Position numbers and translations under genes: made by a program. Shown in pieces: positions 35,087 to 47,136 of a DNA stretch of 64,000 nt. The notes beneath the pieces were generated by a model. It had not been told where the DNA came from. It made no database searches and saw only the letters and a list, made by a program, of their open reading frames with translations. Positions within the stretch are counted from its first letter, which is position 1. The number at the start of each line of letters is the position of its first letter. The DNA is taken from NCBI GenBank assembly GCA_022702705.1, contig CM040439.1, positions 26,440,345 through 26,504,344 on the forward strand. The letters are read 5' to 3'. The DNA is from Papilionanthe hookeriana x Papilionanthe teres. Taxonomy: Eukaryota; Streptophyta; Magnoliopsida; Asparagales; Orchidaceae.

Positions 35087-36445
35087 ATGGTCGTCCCGAA
35101 GAACCCCAAGGCGTGGCTCGCCGACACCCACCACCTCGCCGTCGCCACCGCCGACAACACTGCCCAAAGATCCACCATCGGAATCCTCGCCTTTGAATCC
35201 GCCACCACGATGTCTCGGCTCGTCTCCATCCACCACTCCCTATCTGAACCTTCCCTCCGTCTCCTCCGCTCCCAAATCATGCGTTCCCCTGGCATCGCCT
35301 ACCTCACCTCCACCGACCAACACTTCCTCTTCCGCCTTGTTTTCTCAGACTTCCTCTCCTACCTCGACTCCTCCGCCGCCGCAGTCTCTCGTCTCTCCTC
35401 CCGTTGCCGCTCCCGCTCCCGCCAACAATTTTCCCTCACATACGCCAACCTCAAATCCGGCCGTATGATCCCCTTCACTCACTCATCCCCTAAACGAGTA
35501 AACCGCAGAGTGAAGCAGATGGAGAAAAACATCATCTTGATTGCCAGACTCTTGGAAGAGATGGAGATACTCGATAACATGGCGAAAAAGAAACCGTCGT
35601 CAGCGTCGGAGCTCAAATCGCAGAAGAAGAAGGTTGCGCGGATAAAGGAGGAGTCTTTATGGAACAAGTCGTTTGATGATGTCGTATCACTCATGTCCCG
35701 AGCTATAATAGCTATTTTCACCCGCATCTGTGTCGTCTTTGGTCCATTCGTCAACGACCTCCCCCCAGTCATCGTCACCGATGGCCGGTTGATCGGTTTC
35801 AACCCCTTCAGCTCGAAATGCCGAATCTATCCCCGGCTCACTGGCCGCCAACATGCGTCTGGCCCGATGGAGCGCTCGCGCCCTCCCCCGAAAGATGTCG
35901 CACTTCGAAACTCATGTCCGATTATTGGCAGGGGAAGAGAAACAGAGCGGAAGATTATAAACACGGTGGGGCGGTCCGGGCTGGCTACGCGGTACGCGAA
36001 CGTGGTTTTGACGGCGGAGAGATTGCTGAGAATGAGGTGCGGAGAAGAGGAGGCGGAGGAAGGGGAGGAGGCTGCGGCGAGGGACGAGATTTATCGGCAG
36101 CTGCCGGTGAATATGCAGGGGATGGTGAAGGCGAAGCTGATTGAAAAGTGGAGAGAACGAGGGTTGGCTGACTGGGAGATGGCAAAGGGCTGGAAGGAGG
36201 CGGTGGAGAGGATACTCAGGTGGCTGGGTCCTGTGGCTAGGGATACTGTGACCTGGGAGGAGGAGAAGACGTTGGACCAGCGGCGGCGGTTGGATATGAA
36301 GCCGCGAGTGCTAGCGATGCAGACGTTAGAGTTTTCTGATAAGGAGAAGACAGAAGCAGCGATTGTGGAGGTGTTGGTTGGAATTAGTTGTATGTGTTGG
36401 TATGATGGCCGGACGGCGCGCCGCGGTGGCGGAAGAGGAAGATGA
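35087..36445 (+). CDS. DUF3475/DUF668 (PSI-related) protein with a paired frameshift
   Basis: A single exon of 452 codons, like the short single-exon members of this plant family, whose larger relatives (PSK SIMULATOR 1-3) promote growth. Residues about 33-105 are the DUF3475 domain (LAFESATTMSRLVSIHHSLS, then a DQHFLFRLVFSDF block). Residues about 290-445 are DUF668: NTVGRSGLATRYANVVLTAE, VKAKLIEKWRERG, LRWLGPVARDTVTW, FSDKEKTEAAIVEVLVGISC. Between about 35818 and 35957 the frame is wrong. The family-like text there (SLAANMRLARWSARALPRKM, THVRLLAGEE) is in the next frame and hits TAA at 35958, after which the original frame resumes. One extra and one missing base about 140 bp apart explain this. 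The product would have about 46 foreign residues, or the sequence has two errors. ATG 35087 is the first in frame and near a TATA box. Confidence 0.85.
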   Translation: MVVPKNPKAWLADTHHLAVATADNTAQRSTIGILAFESATTMSRLVSIHHSLSEPSLRLLRSQIMRSPGIAYLTSTDQHFLFRLVFSDFLSYLDSSAAAVSRLSSRCRSRSRQQFSLTYANLKSGRMIPFTHSSPKRVNRRVKQMEKNIILIARLLEEMEILDNMAKKKPSSASELKSQKKKVARIKEESLWNKSFDDVVSLMSRAIIAIFTRICVVFGPFVNDLPPVIVTDGRLIGFNPFSSKCRIYPRLTGRQHASGPMERSRPPPKDVALRNSCPIIGRGRETERKIINTVGRSGLATRYANVVLTAERLLRMRCGEEEAEEGEEAAARDEIYRQLPVNMQGMVKAKLIEKWRERGLADWEMAKGWKEAVERILRWLGPVARDTVTWEEEKTLDQRRRLDMKPRVLAMQTLEFSDKEKTEAAIVEVLVGISCMCWYDGRTARRGGGRGR

Positions 36446-37864
36446 CAGGGGATGTAAATTACAGGTTTTGTTGGAGGAGATGATGATTTCTTCAGCTGGA
36501 GATATTGTTTAAATTCACAAAGCAGGGGATTCAGAATTGTGATCCTGCAAACCGAAGTAACTTGCAATAGCTGAAGGGAGTGAATTTTCCTTTTTTTTAA
36601 AAATTTTTAATTTTGATTTACTTTGAAGAGAAAATGAAGAGTTGATTGCTTCCTTTTATAAAGCATCACATAAAATTATTTTTTGTAAATTTGCCATTTT
36701 TTGTAATTAATTAATAAATTAAGTTTTTATTTTTATCATGAATATTAAGTAGGATATATCGAATGTACATATAACCCCCCTAAACTGTGGCTAGAAGTCG
36801 ACTAAATGTTAGTCATCCAAACTAAGGACCAAGGTTAATCGAGTCGAACAAAATCATCAGCCTATCTCTCGCTACAACCTGACTTGAGAGAAGAGTTCAA
36901 CATCGCCGACCATCTCATGAACGTTATTGAGATTCCTTATCGTGGGCCAAAAACTAACCACAACATAATCACACAAAGCATCCAAAATAATCACATTGTC
37001 AATGAGTGAGCTATCTATCCAATCACTGTGATTCTTCCACAGCTAGATCTAATCAAGCCTTGCTCTGCTAACATAAGTTCCTTATTAAGGGATCAATTGC
37101 CAGCAATTAAATTAGAAAAACTGACAGACAAAGCAAAGCTGATCAAGTCAGGTCTTTCTGAACCGGAACTATTAAAGGCCAGCTGAAAATCCCAATTTAG
37201 CATAGTCGAATGAATCGGCCTCGCGAAATTATGACCGACTAATTTTAGCCAGCCGAGCCAAATGACAGCCGAACCGAAGGCCTGTATATCTAAAATGCCT
37301 AAAATTTACTGTAACACCCATTAAAGTTGAAGTAGACATGTAATTTACTTCATGAGGAAAAGTTAATTATCAATTGATTTATTATTATTATTATTATTAT
37401 GAACCCTTCTATTCTCTCTGGACTATTCTTTGGGTGCGATTCAGAAAGAAATTCAGGTTTAGCAGTATAATATATATATAGGCTTTAGTATATTTTGGTG
37501 AACTAATAATTCTTTTATTTCGCCCCAAAAAAAAAATTATACTTTTGATTTTTTGGTGATATTATTATTAGCGATTAGCTATGGTTGGTCACTGAAAATA
37601 GTTATAGAAAATAAAGAAATTGAAAATAAGTTCGATAAAGAAATTTTATTAATCCTAAATTGAGTTATTTATTTATTTTTTAGTTCGTAGATAATGTACG
37701 AGTCACTGTGATATATGTATATATATATATATATATTTCTTTTTTAACAAATCAAAATAAATGATTTTTGCGTGAATCAGGAAGATGTAATGCAAATAAA
37801 TAAAACATTGCTATTTATAAATCAAGCGTCTGCATAAGTTTTTGGACTATATGAAATTGATATA
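36446..37864. other. Intergenic region downstream of the DUF668 gene
   Basis: No gene recognised. AT-rich, with a (TA)n microsatellite at about 37711-37737 and a short (ATT)n at 37380-37400. Confidence 0.5.
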
Positions 37865-38640
37865 TTTATGTTCGTCATGATCAAATTATTGTGAATTTGA
37901 TAAAATTGAAAAATATGAGGTTCAAGGTCAAATCAAGTTTAGATCAAGCCATTAAACTGCTTTTAGAAGTTTTCGAACATATTTAGAAGATTAAATGAAT
38001 GTTAAATCCGGCGAGCATATAATCGAATATAGCGTCTCGACAAGACGAATTCAACAAGACCAATATCGTTTAATTCTGACATCGTTAAGACACTCACATG
38101 CTCGTCAAGCACCATCTGATCAAATGAAACTCTCATGAACGTCTGAACAAAGTGGTTTATATTCCTGCAGTAATTGTGCACATAAGTCTATAAATAGAGC
38201 CCCACCCCTCTCATGTGGAGGGAGAATAGCTTGAGAGTTGAGGAAGAGCTTTAAGCTTCGAGAACAAGCTAAAGTCCAACAACACCGCTGTCGTCTGTCG
38301 CTAATTATTAGAAACCACCGTCAACCGTCGTCGACCACCACTGACCTCTGTTAACCACCGCCGACCATCATCGATCACTACCAATCTCTGTCGACCATCG
38401 CTGAATGTCGTCGATCACCGCCCCGTCAATCGTCTCCAACCACTGCCGACCACTGACCAATGCTACTAGTCGTTATCAGTGGTCGACGGTTGTGGTGCTC
38501 TATATGTCGAAGTTATTCTCGATTTTTCACGTAAAAATTTATGGTGTTACTATAAGTTATTTTCTTTTATTTGAGTGTATGCTGAATTATCATGTAATGT
38601 TAAGATGATAATCATTTTATCTACCGTCGCAAATCTTCCA
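37865..38640. repeat. Dispersed LTR-like repeat, copy 2 of 2
   Basis: 37950-38140 aligns with 10560-10870. It is followed by CTATAAATAGAGCCCCACC (a TATA-like box at 38190) and a leader-like stretch, as in an LTR. 38284-38468 is a degenerate tandem repeat around ACCACCGTCGACCACC. No second LTR or coding region accompanies it. Confidence 0.45.
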
Positions 38641-40074
38641 ACATACAATAATTTTTAAATAATAAAATTTTAGATGAATTGCCGCTTTCTCTTCGTTTGT
38701 AAAGTTTATTTTTTTTTCTTATAAGAAAATTGTGAAACACATGCTCGTTGATATATATTCATTTTCTATATATTTTTTATATTTTATTAATAAAATCACA
38801 AATGGTCAAATGAGCTGTAGCTTTAAGAAAATGTGAAAGCAAAGCAACCCAAACCCAAATGTCAAAAATAGTGCGCCGGCTAAAGAATTCTGACAAAATC
38901 AATTTCACATTTGTCTTCAATTCTATTAATAATTTAATCGAAAATAACATTTATCTATATATTTTAATTCTGAAAAGAAAACTTGGTACATTCCATAGAA
39001 GAGAGAGCTTTGAATTTTTCATTTTGTTTTTTTTTTTGTAGGGGCAGTAAATGGTTGAACCGTCAACTTTGAAACATTGGTTTATTTCAACATAAATTAA
39101 ATTATGATGTACTCTATCCATGCATTCGCTTGGATTGAAGCCATCCACACATTTAAATGTTTGATGCGTCATTCACTTGAAAAAATATTATATCAGAAGT
39201 CCTGATACAAAATTACATCAGGACTCTAATCACTATCTATCGCGTGTACCCCTCCTAGTAAAAAAACTAAATAATTTAATATATGATGAGGTCAGATTGT
39301 ACACGTGGTGGACCGTGATTAAAATCTTGATGCAATTTTGCATCATATCTCATGATGTAATATTCTTTTCTATTTACTTAACAATAGTTGATGCAACTCG
39401 CATCAAATTGACTTTTCATTATGAAGTGCACCAATCCAAGATGAGAAGTGTTCTTCTTATATATCCAGAGTCATTGTAGGATCCTAGAAGTCAATGGTTG
39501 TCATCAAATATAGACACGAAGCCCCAAACATATCTCTAAATAACCAACCCATACAACATTGTTTAATTTTTATCATCAAATTAAACTTAATGAAGTACTT
39601 ATGTATGTTACACAAATTAATGTCCTGGAATTTCCAAACAATTACAATTAAGAATGCTAAAAGAGCTCAAAATTTATATACAAATCACTCCATTTTGGGC
39701 TTCACTCTCAACTCCAAATTGATTTATAATTGATATCAAAGTTGCTATAATTTGTTTGAATATAGTTGAAGTGAACTTAAAAAACTGATTCATAGAAAAT
39801 AATAATAATAATAAATAATTATAAAATAAACTGTTTAAAATAATTTATGATTATTAATTAATATGAGATTATTTTGATTTTAAAATTTATAGAAATGATA
39901 AAATAGGCCCTAATTTTTTTTTTTTAAATTTGAGACTGAAATAATTCTCACCTAAATAATCGATAAATAATTTTCCCTATCTAAATAAAAATAATTTAAA
40001 ATTACTCTAAACTGTAATCCCCGAACGTCTTATTGGTGCCGACAGCGGAGCCACGGAAGGAAAAGGTACCTCCG
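38641..40074. other. Intergenic region upstream of the sugar transporter
   Basis: AT-rich, with no recognisable gene. Small open frames (38859-39041, 39177-39479, 39494-39733) lack family features. No convincing TATA box precedes the ATG at 40075. Confidence 0.5.
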
Positions 40075-43000
40075 ATGGCTTCGGCACTCACCGGCGCGCT
40101 ACCCCCAACGTCGCCGCATTGCACCAGAGCTCGCCGGTCGCCTCCTCTTCTCCAATCTCAAATTCAGTCTCACCGCCGCTCTTCTTCACTCATCCCTCTT
40201 AACAGTGAACCCTCCCGCTTCGCCAAAATCCCCCTTGTCAACTTCTCTGCAAATTCTTCTTTTCATCTTCACCGTCCTCGCGCCCAGTCGCAGGAAGACT
40301 CCTTGCCATCTTCCTCATCGCCTTCTTCCGGTGAGCCCGTCGCCGCCGAGGAGTTCTCCTGGACCGCAGTTGTTCTTCCGTAAGTGGTTTCGTTTCTGTT
40401 TGGGAATTAGTATTTTGTCTTTAATGCTGGCTCGATCCGTTATCCAGGTTTTTGTTCCCGGCTCTTGGTGGCCTTCTCTTTGGATACGACATCGGCGCCA
40501 CCTCTGGCGCCGTCATTTCCCTTCAGGTGAGGGATTCATGTATTCTTCTGTGTGGTACGTATGCAAGTCCTGCTTATTTAATCTTAATTTAGACGTTCAG
40601 CGTCGTTTACCACTTTGAAGTCTCAATCCTAGTAAACTGCGGGACACCCATTGAATCCTCCTTGTTATTTAATCAAATACATGAACTGAATTATTTAATA
40701 TTATACATCTAAATGTTATTTTAATTATGCTTTTGATGTGTTAAAATGAGACATTTTAATTACCTTTTATCATCAAAACTGGTGTTATAATTAAATAAGA
40801 TGTTGATAGTGAGTTTTATCTCATACCAATGATTAAAAAATATATTATTTGATAATTAAGGAGTGATTGAATCTCACTTAACGACTAAAATTTTCAAGTT
40901 AAAATTTAGTTCATCACTGATGTAACATATCTTTTTATAAATTTGATGCTCTTAGCGCGTGCTATGTTTTAAAATATGTGCACATACCTATACATTTAGA
41001 ATTTGGAATGATCATCTTCATGTAGACTCATAGTCTCAATTTTTACAGTCAGCAGAGCTCAGTGGGACTGACTGGTTCAATCTCTCAGCTGTACAGCTCG
41101 GTGTTGTGGTAATTTTCTGAGTAGAATGCTTTCAGCAACGGAGATTTTTTATTTCTCTTTACTGCTATATTCTCTCTCTCCCTCTCTCTCTCTCTCACTC
41201 TCACTCTCTTTTTCCTTTGCTGTAATTAGGTCAGTGGTTCTCTATATGGAGCTCTTGCTGGATCTCTCATAGCATTCCCTACTGCAGACTTTCTCGGTAT
41301 TGCTCCAGCACTTTTCTCATTTTTCTTAAGGTCATCAGAAGCTTGACAGTTGAGTATGGCAATTGGAACATATGCTTCTGACAGTAATAATTTTCGAGCC
41401 AACCTACTAAGTCTTTCTTGGTGAAGGAAGAAGAAGAGAGCTTATTATAGCGGCTGTCTTGTACATTATTGGTGGATTGACTACTGGAAACGCTTCTAAC
41501 CTTTCAATTCTCATTCTTGGCCGGCTTCTTTATGGCATTGGTATTGGGTTGGTGAGTTAGATTAGTCAGATATTTTTCCTACTTCACGCCCCTTCTATTT
41601 TCTCATTGCAATAAAGATTATCTTTAACATAACGTAATTAACGTATAAGTGACTAGCCAACATTTTTCCAAATTTCAAGTACAAAGATATGCAAAAGAAT
41701 AACAAAATCATAGAAACTCATATAAAGGGATTACTTGGCAAGAGACATTTTCTTGCATGCACTGTTGAAGCTACCAATGTTCTGAGACCCTCGAAGTCAA
41801 GAATACACGCAAGAAACAAAATAGATCTATCTATGCCTTCAGAAAGCTTACCCAAGGCATTATTTTATGCTTCCAAAACTCTGAAGGGTCTTTCACCGCA
41901 CAATTTTATCGGCTTAAATGTCACCTAAATTGAATACATATGAGTGAACTTTGTAGCATAAAATTTTCACCCCTAAATGAATCCACTAATGCTAATTGTG
42001 TAACCATTGTTGAATTCACATACCCTTTGTAGTGAAACTTTATACGCCATAAATGTTCTAATAACATAACTCTATATTAGGACATATTGTGAAACATAGA
42101 ACTAATCAGTTTAATAGCTTAAAGATTTTCTATCATTAATGTTTTAACAAATTCTCGAACTTTTCTTGCAACTAGGAAGCTAATTTTTCTTTGCCTCCCC
42201 AAAATGTGATGCTCCTATGCAAGTGAACAAATAATTGAAGCAACCTCTAAAATTACATTCTATCATACATATAATTCTCTAACTCTTTTAAAAGTCTAGA
42301 AATTTCAACACCACTTGAAAATCCAATACTTTACATCACTCAAACCATTCAAACTTTACAGGGCTATCAAATAAGCTCGTTGTTTGCAAAATGCAAAAAA
42401 CTTATGTTCACCTAATTATAGAGATTGTGTTCAATTATTTTGTTAAGTGGGTCAAACACAAATAAATTATTTGAGCTCGATTTGTAAATGAGCTAAATAC
42501 TTGATATTCAATCAATGACACCAAGTGGAATTCAACTTAATGGTCCCACATAAGATAAAAAATTAGTTAATTATAATTACACAAATGAAGGTGTTAATTC
42601 CAATAATTAATTAAAACATGTGCCACCTAATTAGTCTCTTTTACCTCATAATTGAAATAAATTAAAAATTGGCAAGATCTAACCCATTATGTGAACTATA
42701 CCATAATTTTCTTAAATATATTTTCAAACACATCAATAATTTAAAACTCTAAGTAATTTCTAAAGTAATTTACAACAACAACTACAACAACAAATCCTTA
42801 ATCCTACTAAGTGGGGTCGGCTACTAGAATTCTTTTTCTCCATTGCGTCCTATTTAGTATCACATTTTCATAAAAAAAAAAGTTGATATTAAAAATATAA
42901 TCATATTCTAAAATTATATTAAGTGGAATATAATTATATATTGTGATTTAAGAAGGAGAAGAAGGGAGACAATAACAAAGAAAATAGGGTAAGGAAGAAG

Positions 43001-46000
43001 GAAAAAAGAGAGGGGGAAAGATTGTGGTTGTCTTACTATTGATGGAGGAAGGAGAGGTAAGGCTTCGTTGTTGGGGGTATTTGGTCAAAGGAACGAGAAG
43101 GAAAGAGAAATACTTCTCTAATGTTAGCATTCGATCGAAGCACGAAAAAGAGAGTTCTTTTTGCTAAGAGGAAGGGGGTATGCGTGAGGGTAATGATGCA
43201 CTAACTTAGCATTTTTATATTGTGAATGGAGGTAATTCAAGACGCTTGTTTTTCGCTATGATTGGAGGGCAGTGTAACTTTGAGGCCTGGGATCATGCTA
43301 TCCGCATTGGTGAGAGGTAAAAAGGTCGAGGTCAAGGGCTATAGCTTGCATGTGGGATTTCAGCTAGTTTGGTTTTGCTGGGCTCATTTTGCATGGGTTC
43401 ACAGCTTATAACACCATCCATTTTTTATTATTATTCTTTTCATATATGATCACATCCTAAATTTATATTATTCTCTGTCATTAACGTACCACTTTTTTAT
43501 TAAGCCCATAAGGAATATTATTAATACAACACATTAAAAGAGGTTAATTTATGATCATAATATGATGATTTCTTTTAAAAACAAGTAAATAACAATGTCA
43601 AAACTTAATAGATGATGCTTCGAGTTATAATAACTTTGTTGTTTACATTGTGAAAATATATAGACAATACAAATAGACCATGAGGTAGAGTTTGAAAGTT
43701 AGAATATGAGCGTTTGAATCTATACTTTAGATTTTGAAAGATTGATAAAACTTTAAAGCATATCACATTCAAGATCTGTTAGAATAGGAGAAAATAAGGG
43801 TCAAGATGGAGAGGATGCAGGCATGAAAGGTAACATATTACAACGTTGCGGTTTTAGTAAAGTTGTCGCGGTGGTCAAGATGTTTGTAAAATCGGGAGAC
43901 GACAAGGAGGAGAAGAGTTACTCGTGGGAAATCAGTGAGAACTAGACAACCCAGAAGCAAGCTTGCAAAATCACCAAAACTCCTGACTACATCGCAGCTA
44001 GTTTTGAATTGAAACTAAGAGGATTGAGATAAGTAATGAATTATTGATTAAGGGGAATTATTAATACTAGAGAAATAGACATGAGTTTGGGGCCCATAAA
44101 TTTCATGCTTAGAAAAACCAAATTTGAAAGCTGTCTAAAAGTAGTTTCACAATAACACTAAAGATATGATGCAACACAATCTAAATAAGTTAACGTTATC
44201 AGTAAATTATATGCTTTTTTAACTTTGCAAAGGAAAGTCAATTACAAACTAGTCAATTATAGGCTACACCCTAGCTAGCTTGATTGACTTTATCCTTGTA
44301 AATTCTAGATTCAAAGATAATTTATATCCTTTACAAATTCCATTGCAGCTCTGTTCTTCTATATCTGGCACTTTAACAATGAATGATTCTATTATTTGCT
44401 TAACACAGGCAATGCATGGTGCTCCGCTTTATATTGCCGAGACGTCTCCATCCCAAATACGTGGAACTTTGATATCATTAAAAGAGCTTTTTATTGTGCT
44501 TGGCATTTTGGTACATTCTTCAACAAATTTAATGCGTCTATCCTTAATGGAATTCATTTTGTTGTTGATGAGTCAATGAAAATTGTATATTAATGCAGCT
44601 GGGATACCTTGTTGGAAGTTTCACGATTAATTCTGTTGGAGGATGGCGTTTCATGTATGGTTTCAGTGCCCCAATTGGATTGTTAATGGTCATAGGAATG
44701 TGGAGCTTGCCACCATCTCCAAGATGGCTACTTCTCAGGGCAGTTCAAGGCAAAGGATCCCTGGTGGAATACAAAGAAAGGGCTGCTAATGCTTTGGCGA
44801 AATTGAGGGGTCGTACTGTACATGATAAGACATCCAAGGAGCAAATAGAAGAGGCTATCATCTCTTTGAAGGCTACCTACAATGAAAAAGAATCTGAAGG
44901 AAGTTTCTTGGACGTGTTTGAAGGAGCAAGTTTAAAGGCTTTCTTAATTGCGGGAGGTTTGGTTCTTTTCCAACAGGTATGATCTCCTCCCAACTTCTAG
45001 TTCTTCAAAGTTTCTGTCTTTTGATTTTTCTTTTTAAGAAGAACCTAATATTTATTCAATGTTTTTTGTTTGATTTTATATTTTTAGATGAAGTGCATAA
45101 TGTATTTATAATTTATTAGTTAAGAAAATGAGTGGGGTTGGGCGCTATTTTAGTCCAAACTATGTACAATGCGTGATATGGTTCATAGACTTATAAAATA
45201 GGAGCCCCTATATTAAAAATAACTAATGAATGGTGTTAAAAATGAAGGTATTTTATCTAAAATTCTTATAAAATCTAATAAATAACTTTTTCTAAGTTTC
45301 ATATTTTATAGGAAGTTTATCAATCATAAATGTCATAACTACTAAATTTAATATTTATTAATTTCATCACAGAGCATTTAAAAATGAAGAGATGTTTAGG
45401 ATGTTATCTATAAATTATATCCAAATTCCAAAATGAGGTGAGGAGGAAATTAGATTTTATTAAAATTTCAAAAAGAAATTGTAAACAATTAAAATAACCC
45501 CATTTTGATATTTTTAATACCATTCTTTTACTTTAACTTTAATTTATGTTATTTTTAATGGTGGGATCATTTGGCTCTTCTTTTAAGAGTCCAATGACTA
45601 AATTGGGCCATTTATATAGTTTGGGATTAAAATGACGAAGGACCATTTCAGCCCTTTTATCTTTACTAATTTGATAACTTTACCTTCCCTACACTATAAA
45701 GTAATAATATTGCTATTGAAGCCCTGTCCAAATTGACAGATTACTGGGCAGCCAAGTGTCTTATACTATGCCGCTCCTATTCTTCAGGTAATACCGTAAA
45801 TTGATCTCCTAAGCTCCTTTCGTGAAACTAATTTCCAATTTCTATAATTTTCACTCTCATGCAGAGTGCTGGATTTTCTGCCGCATCTGATGCTACTAGG
45901 GTTTCAGTTGTGATTGGGATATTCAAGGCACGTTCTTTGAGCTTATGACTTTTCTAAGCAGTTAAACTTATTTTCAATCTGTAAACTGTAATATTTTTTA

Positions 46001-47136
46001 TATGGTTGCCAAATTAATTGGATTTTCCTTGTGTCTTGCTAAATATTTTGAGCTGGTTTTCATAATACTAATGTTTTTAAGGATTCCAACTTCAAGGTTG
46101 TTATTTATTTTATTTTTTAATTTTCTGAAAGAAAAAAAAAAGATTTTGTATGGCTCGGGAAGCTTATAATTGCAATAATTTATGTCTATCCCAACTTAAA
46201 TGACTTCACTAACATTAAGTTGCTTTTACATTAAAAGTTATCAACATATATAAAAATAAAAGTTCCTTCTAAATTTTGTCAGTAAAGTTCCTAAGCATGG
46301 TCTCTAGCAAGAGATGCAAAGAAGCTACTTTTATCAGAAATCCAGCAGTAATGAAAACTTTTTTGGTGTTATTCTGAAATAAGACCTTAACTTCAAATCT
46401 CCGTTCTAATCCAATTATTTATGTACTATATGCCATGAGTTCCATGTCCTTTTAGTTCAAATCTACGTGGGATGTCTTTCTTCATGTATGGGAAATGAAA
46501 ACATCATTGGGATTTTTTTTGTCTGGTTAGGGTTGTCTCTGCATTTCTTTTAACTTCATGTTGATGGTTTCATATATAATTCATTTCAAGTATAAGCAGG
46601 CTGCTCTGTCACGAATTCCGTTTTCTACATGTAAGTATGCTATCTTTTTTCTCCTACAGTTGCTAATGACTGGAGTAGCTGTTCTCAAAGTTGATGACCT
46701 CGGTAGACGTCCCTTATTGATTGGTGGTGTTAGTGGAATTGTATGTATTCATTTCTTTTCCTCATTTTTTGATAGAATGAAACTGCCACTTGTTTTTTGT
46801 GTTTTGTACCAATATTATAATTTCAGAAGAAAATATTGTTTACGTTTGTTCTATCAAATCATCTTTTAATTTTACAGCCAACCCCAAATAGTTGGGGTAA
46901 GGCTAATAATAATGGGGACAATTAAATCATCTTAAATCCTGTCAATGTATTTGTAGATTGGATAGTTTGATATGGGATTATTCAAGTTTATATTTATGGA
47001 AAATGCTAATGATTTTTTTTTTGGATTTTGAATATAGGTACTGTCCTTGTTCCTTCTTGCAGCTTACTACAAATTTTTAGGAGATCTCTCTTTGGTTGCT
47101 GTGGGAGCTTTGCTTTTATACGTTGGCTCCTACCAG
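40075..47136 (+). CDS. pSuT: Plastidic sugar transporter (pSuT, At5g59250-like), 3' exons missing
   Basis: Eleven exons in frame give 469 residues: 40075-40379, 40448-40526, 41049-41108, 41230-41296, 41427-41551, 44409-44510, 44599-44976, 45740-45787, 45865-45927, 46660-46740, 47038-47136. Exon 1 encodes a Ser/Pro/Arg-rich plastid transit peptide. MFS sugar-porter signatures follow in order: LGGLLFGYDIGATSGAVISL, FLGRRRE, PLYIAETSPSQIRG, GGWRFMYG, PPSPRWLL, QQITGQPSVLYYA, DDLGRRPLL. All match the Arabidopsis inner-envelope transporter that exports sugar from chloroplasts. Exon 11 ends LLYVGSYQ, inside helix 10. The remaining roughly 90 residues (rest of helix 10, helices 11-12, PETKG motif) are nowhere up to 64000. 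Intron 11 holds a 13-kb retroelement nest, so the last exons are either beyond the window or lost. Intron 9 has a GC donor. Start: the first ATG in this frame, with a good transit peptide after it. Confidence 0.93.
41170..41213 (+). repeat. (CT)n microsatellite in intron 3
   Basis: An imperfect CTCTCT run upstream of exon 4; it could serve as an extended polypyrimidine tract. Confidence 0.8.
41552..44408 (+). other. Intron 5 of the sugar transporter
   Basis: 2.86 kb, the longest complete intron. It contains a SINE relic near 42775 and otherwise unremarkable sequence. The open frame at 42948-43130 (-) is Ser/Pro low-complexity. Confidence 0.8.
42775..42860 (-). mobile_element. Au-like SINE 3' end
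   Basis: ACAACAACAACTACAACAAC, then CCTACTAAGTGGGGTCGGCTAC, then TTGCGTCCTATTTAGTATCA on the + strand is the reverse of the Au SINE 3' part (GTAGCCGACCCC...GTTGTTGTTG). The tRNA-related 5' part is absent. Confidence 0.65.
45928..45929 (+). other. GC 5' splice site of intron 9
   Basis: Exon 9 must end at 45927 to keep the conserved reading IGIFK|LLMT. The intron then begins GCACGT, not GT, and ends in a normal AG at 46659. GC-AG introns are a known minor class. Confidence 0.75.
46876..46925 (+). mobile_element. Au-like SINE 3' fragment
   Basis: ACAGCCAACCCCAAATAGTT, then GGGGTAAGGCTAATAATAAT resembles the 3' end GTAGCCGACCCCAATTAGTGGGATAAGGCT in the sense direction. It lies in intron 10. Confidence 0.55.

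Noticed and set aside
35985..36567. Minus-strand and third-frame open frames over the DUF668 gene
   Set aside because: Shadows of a GC-rich coding exon; the + strand frame carries the conserved domain.
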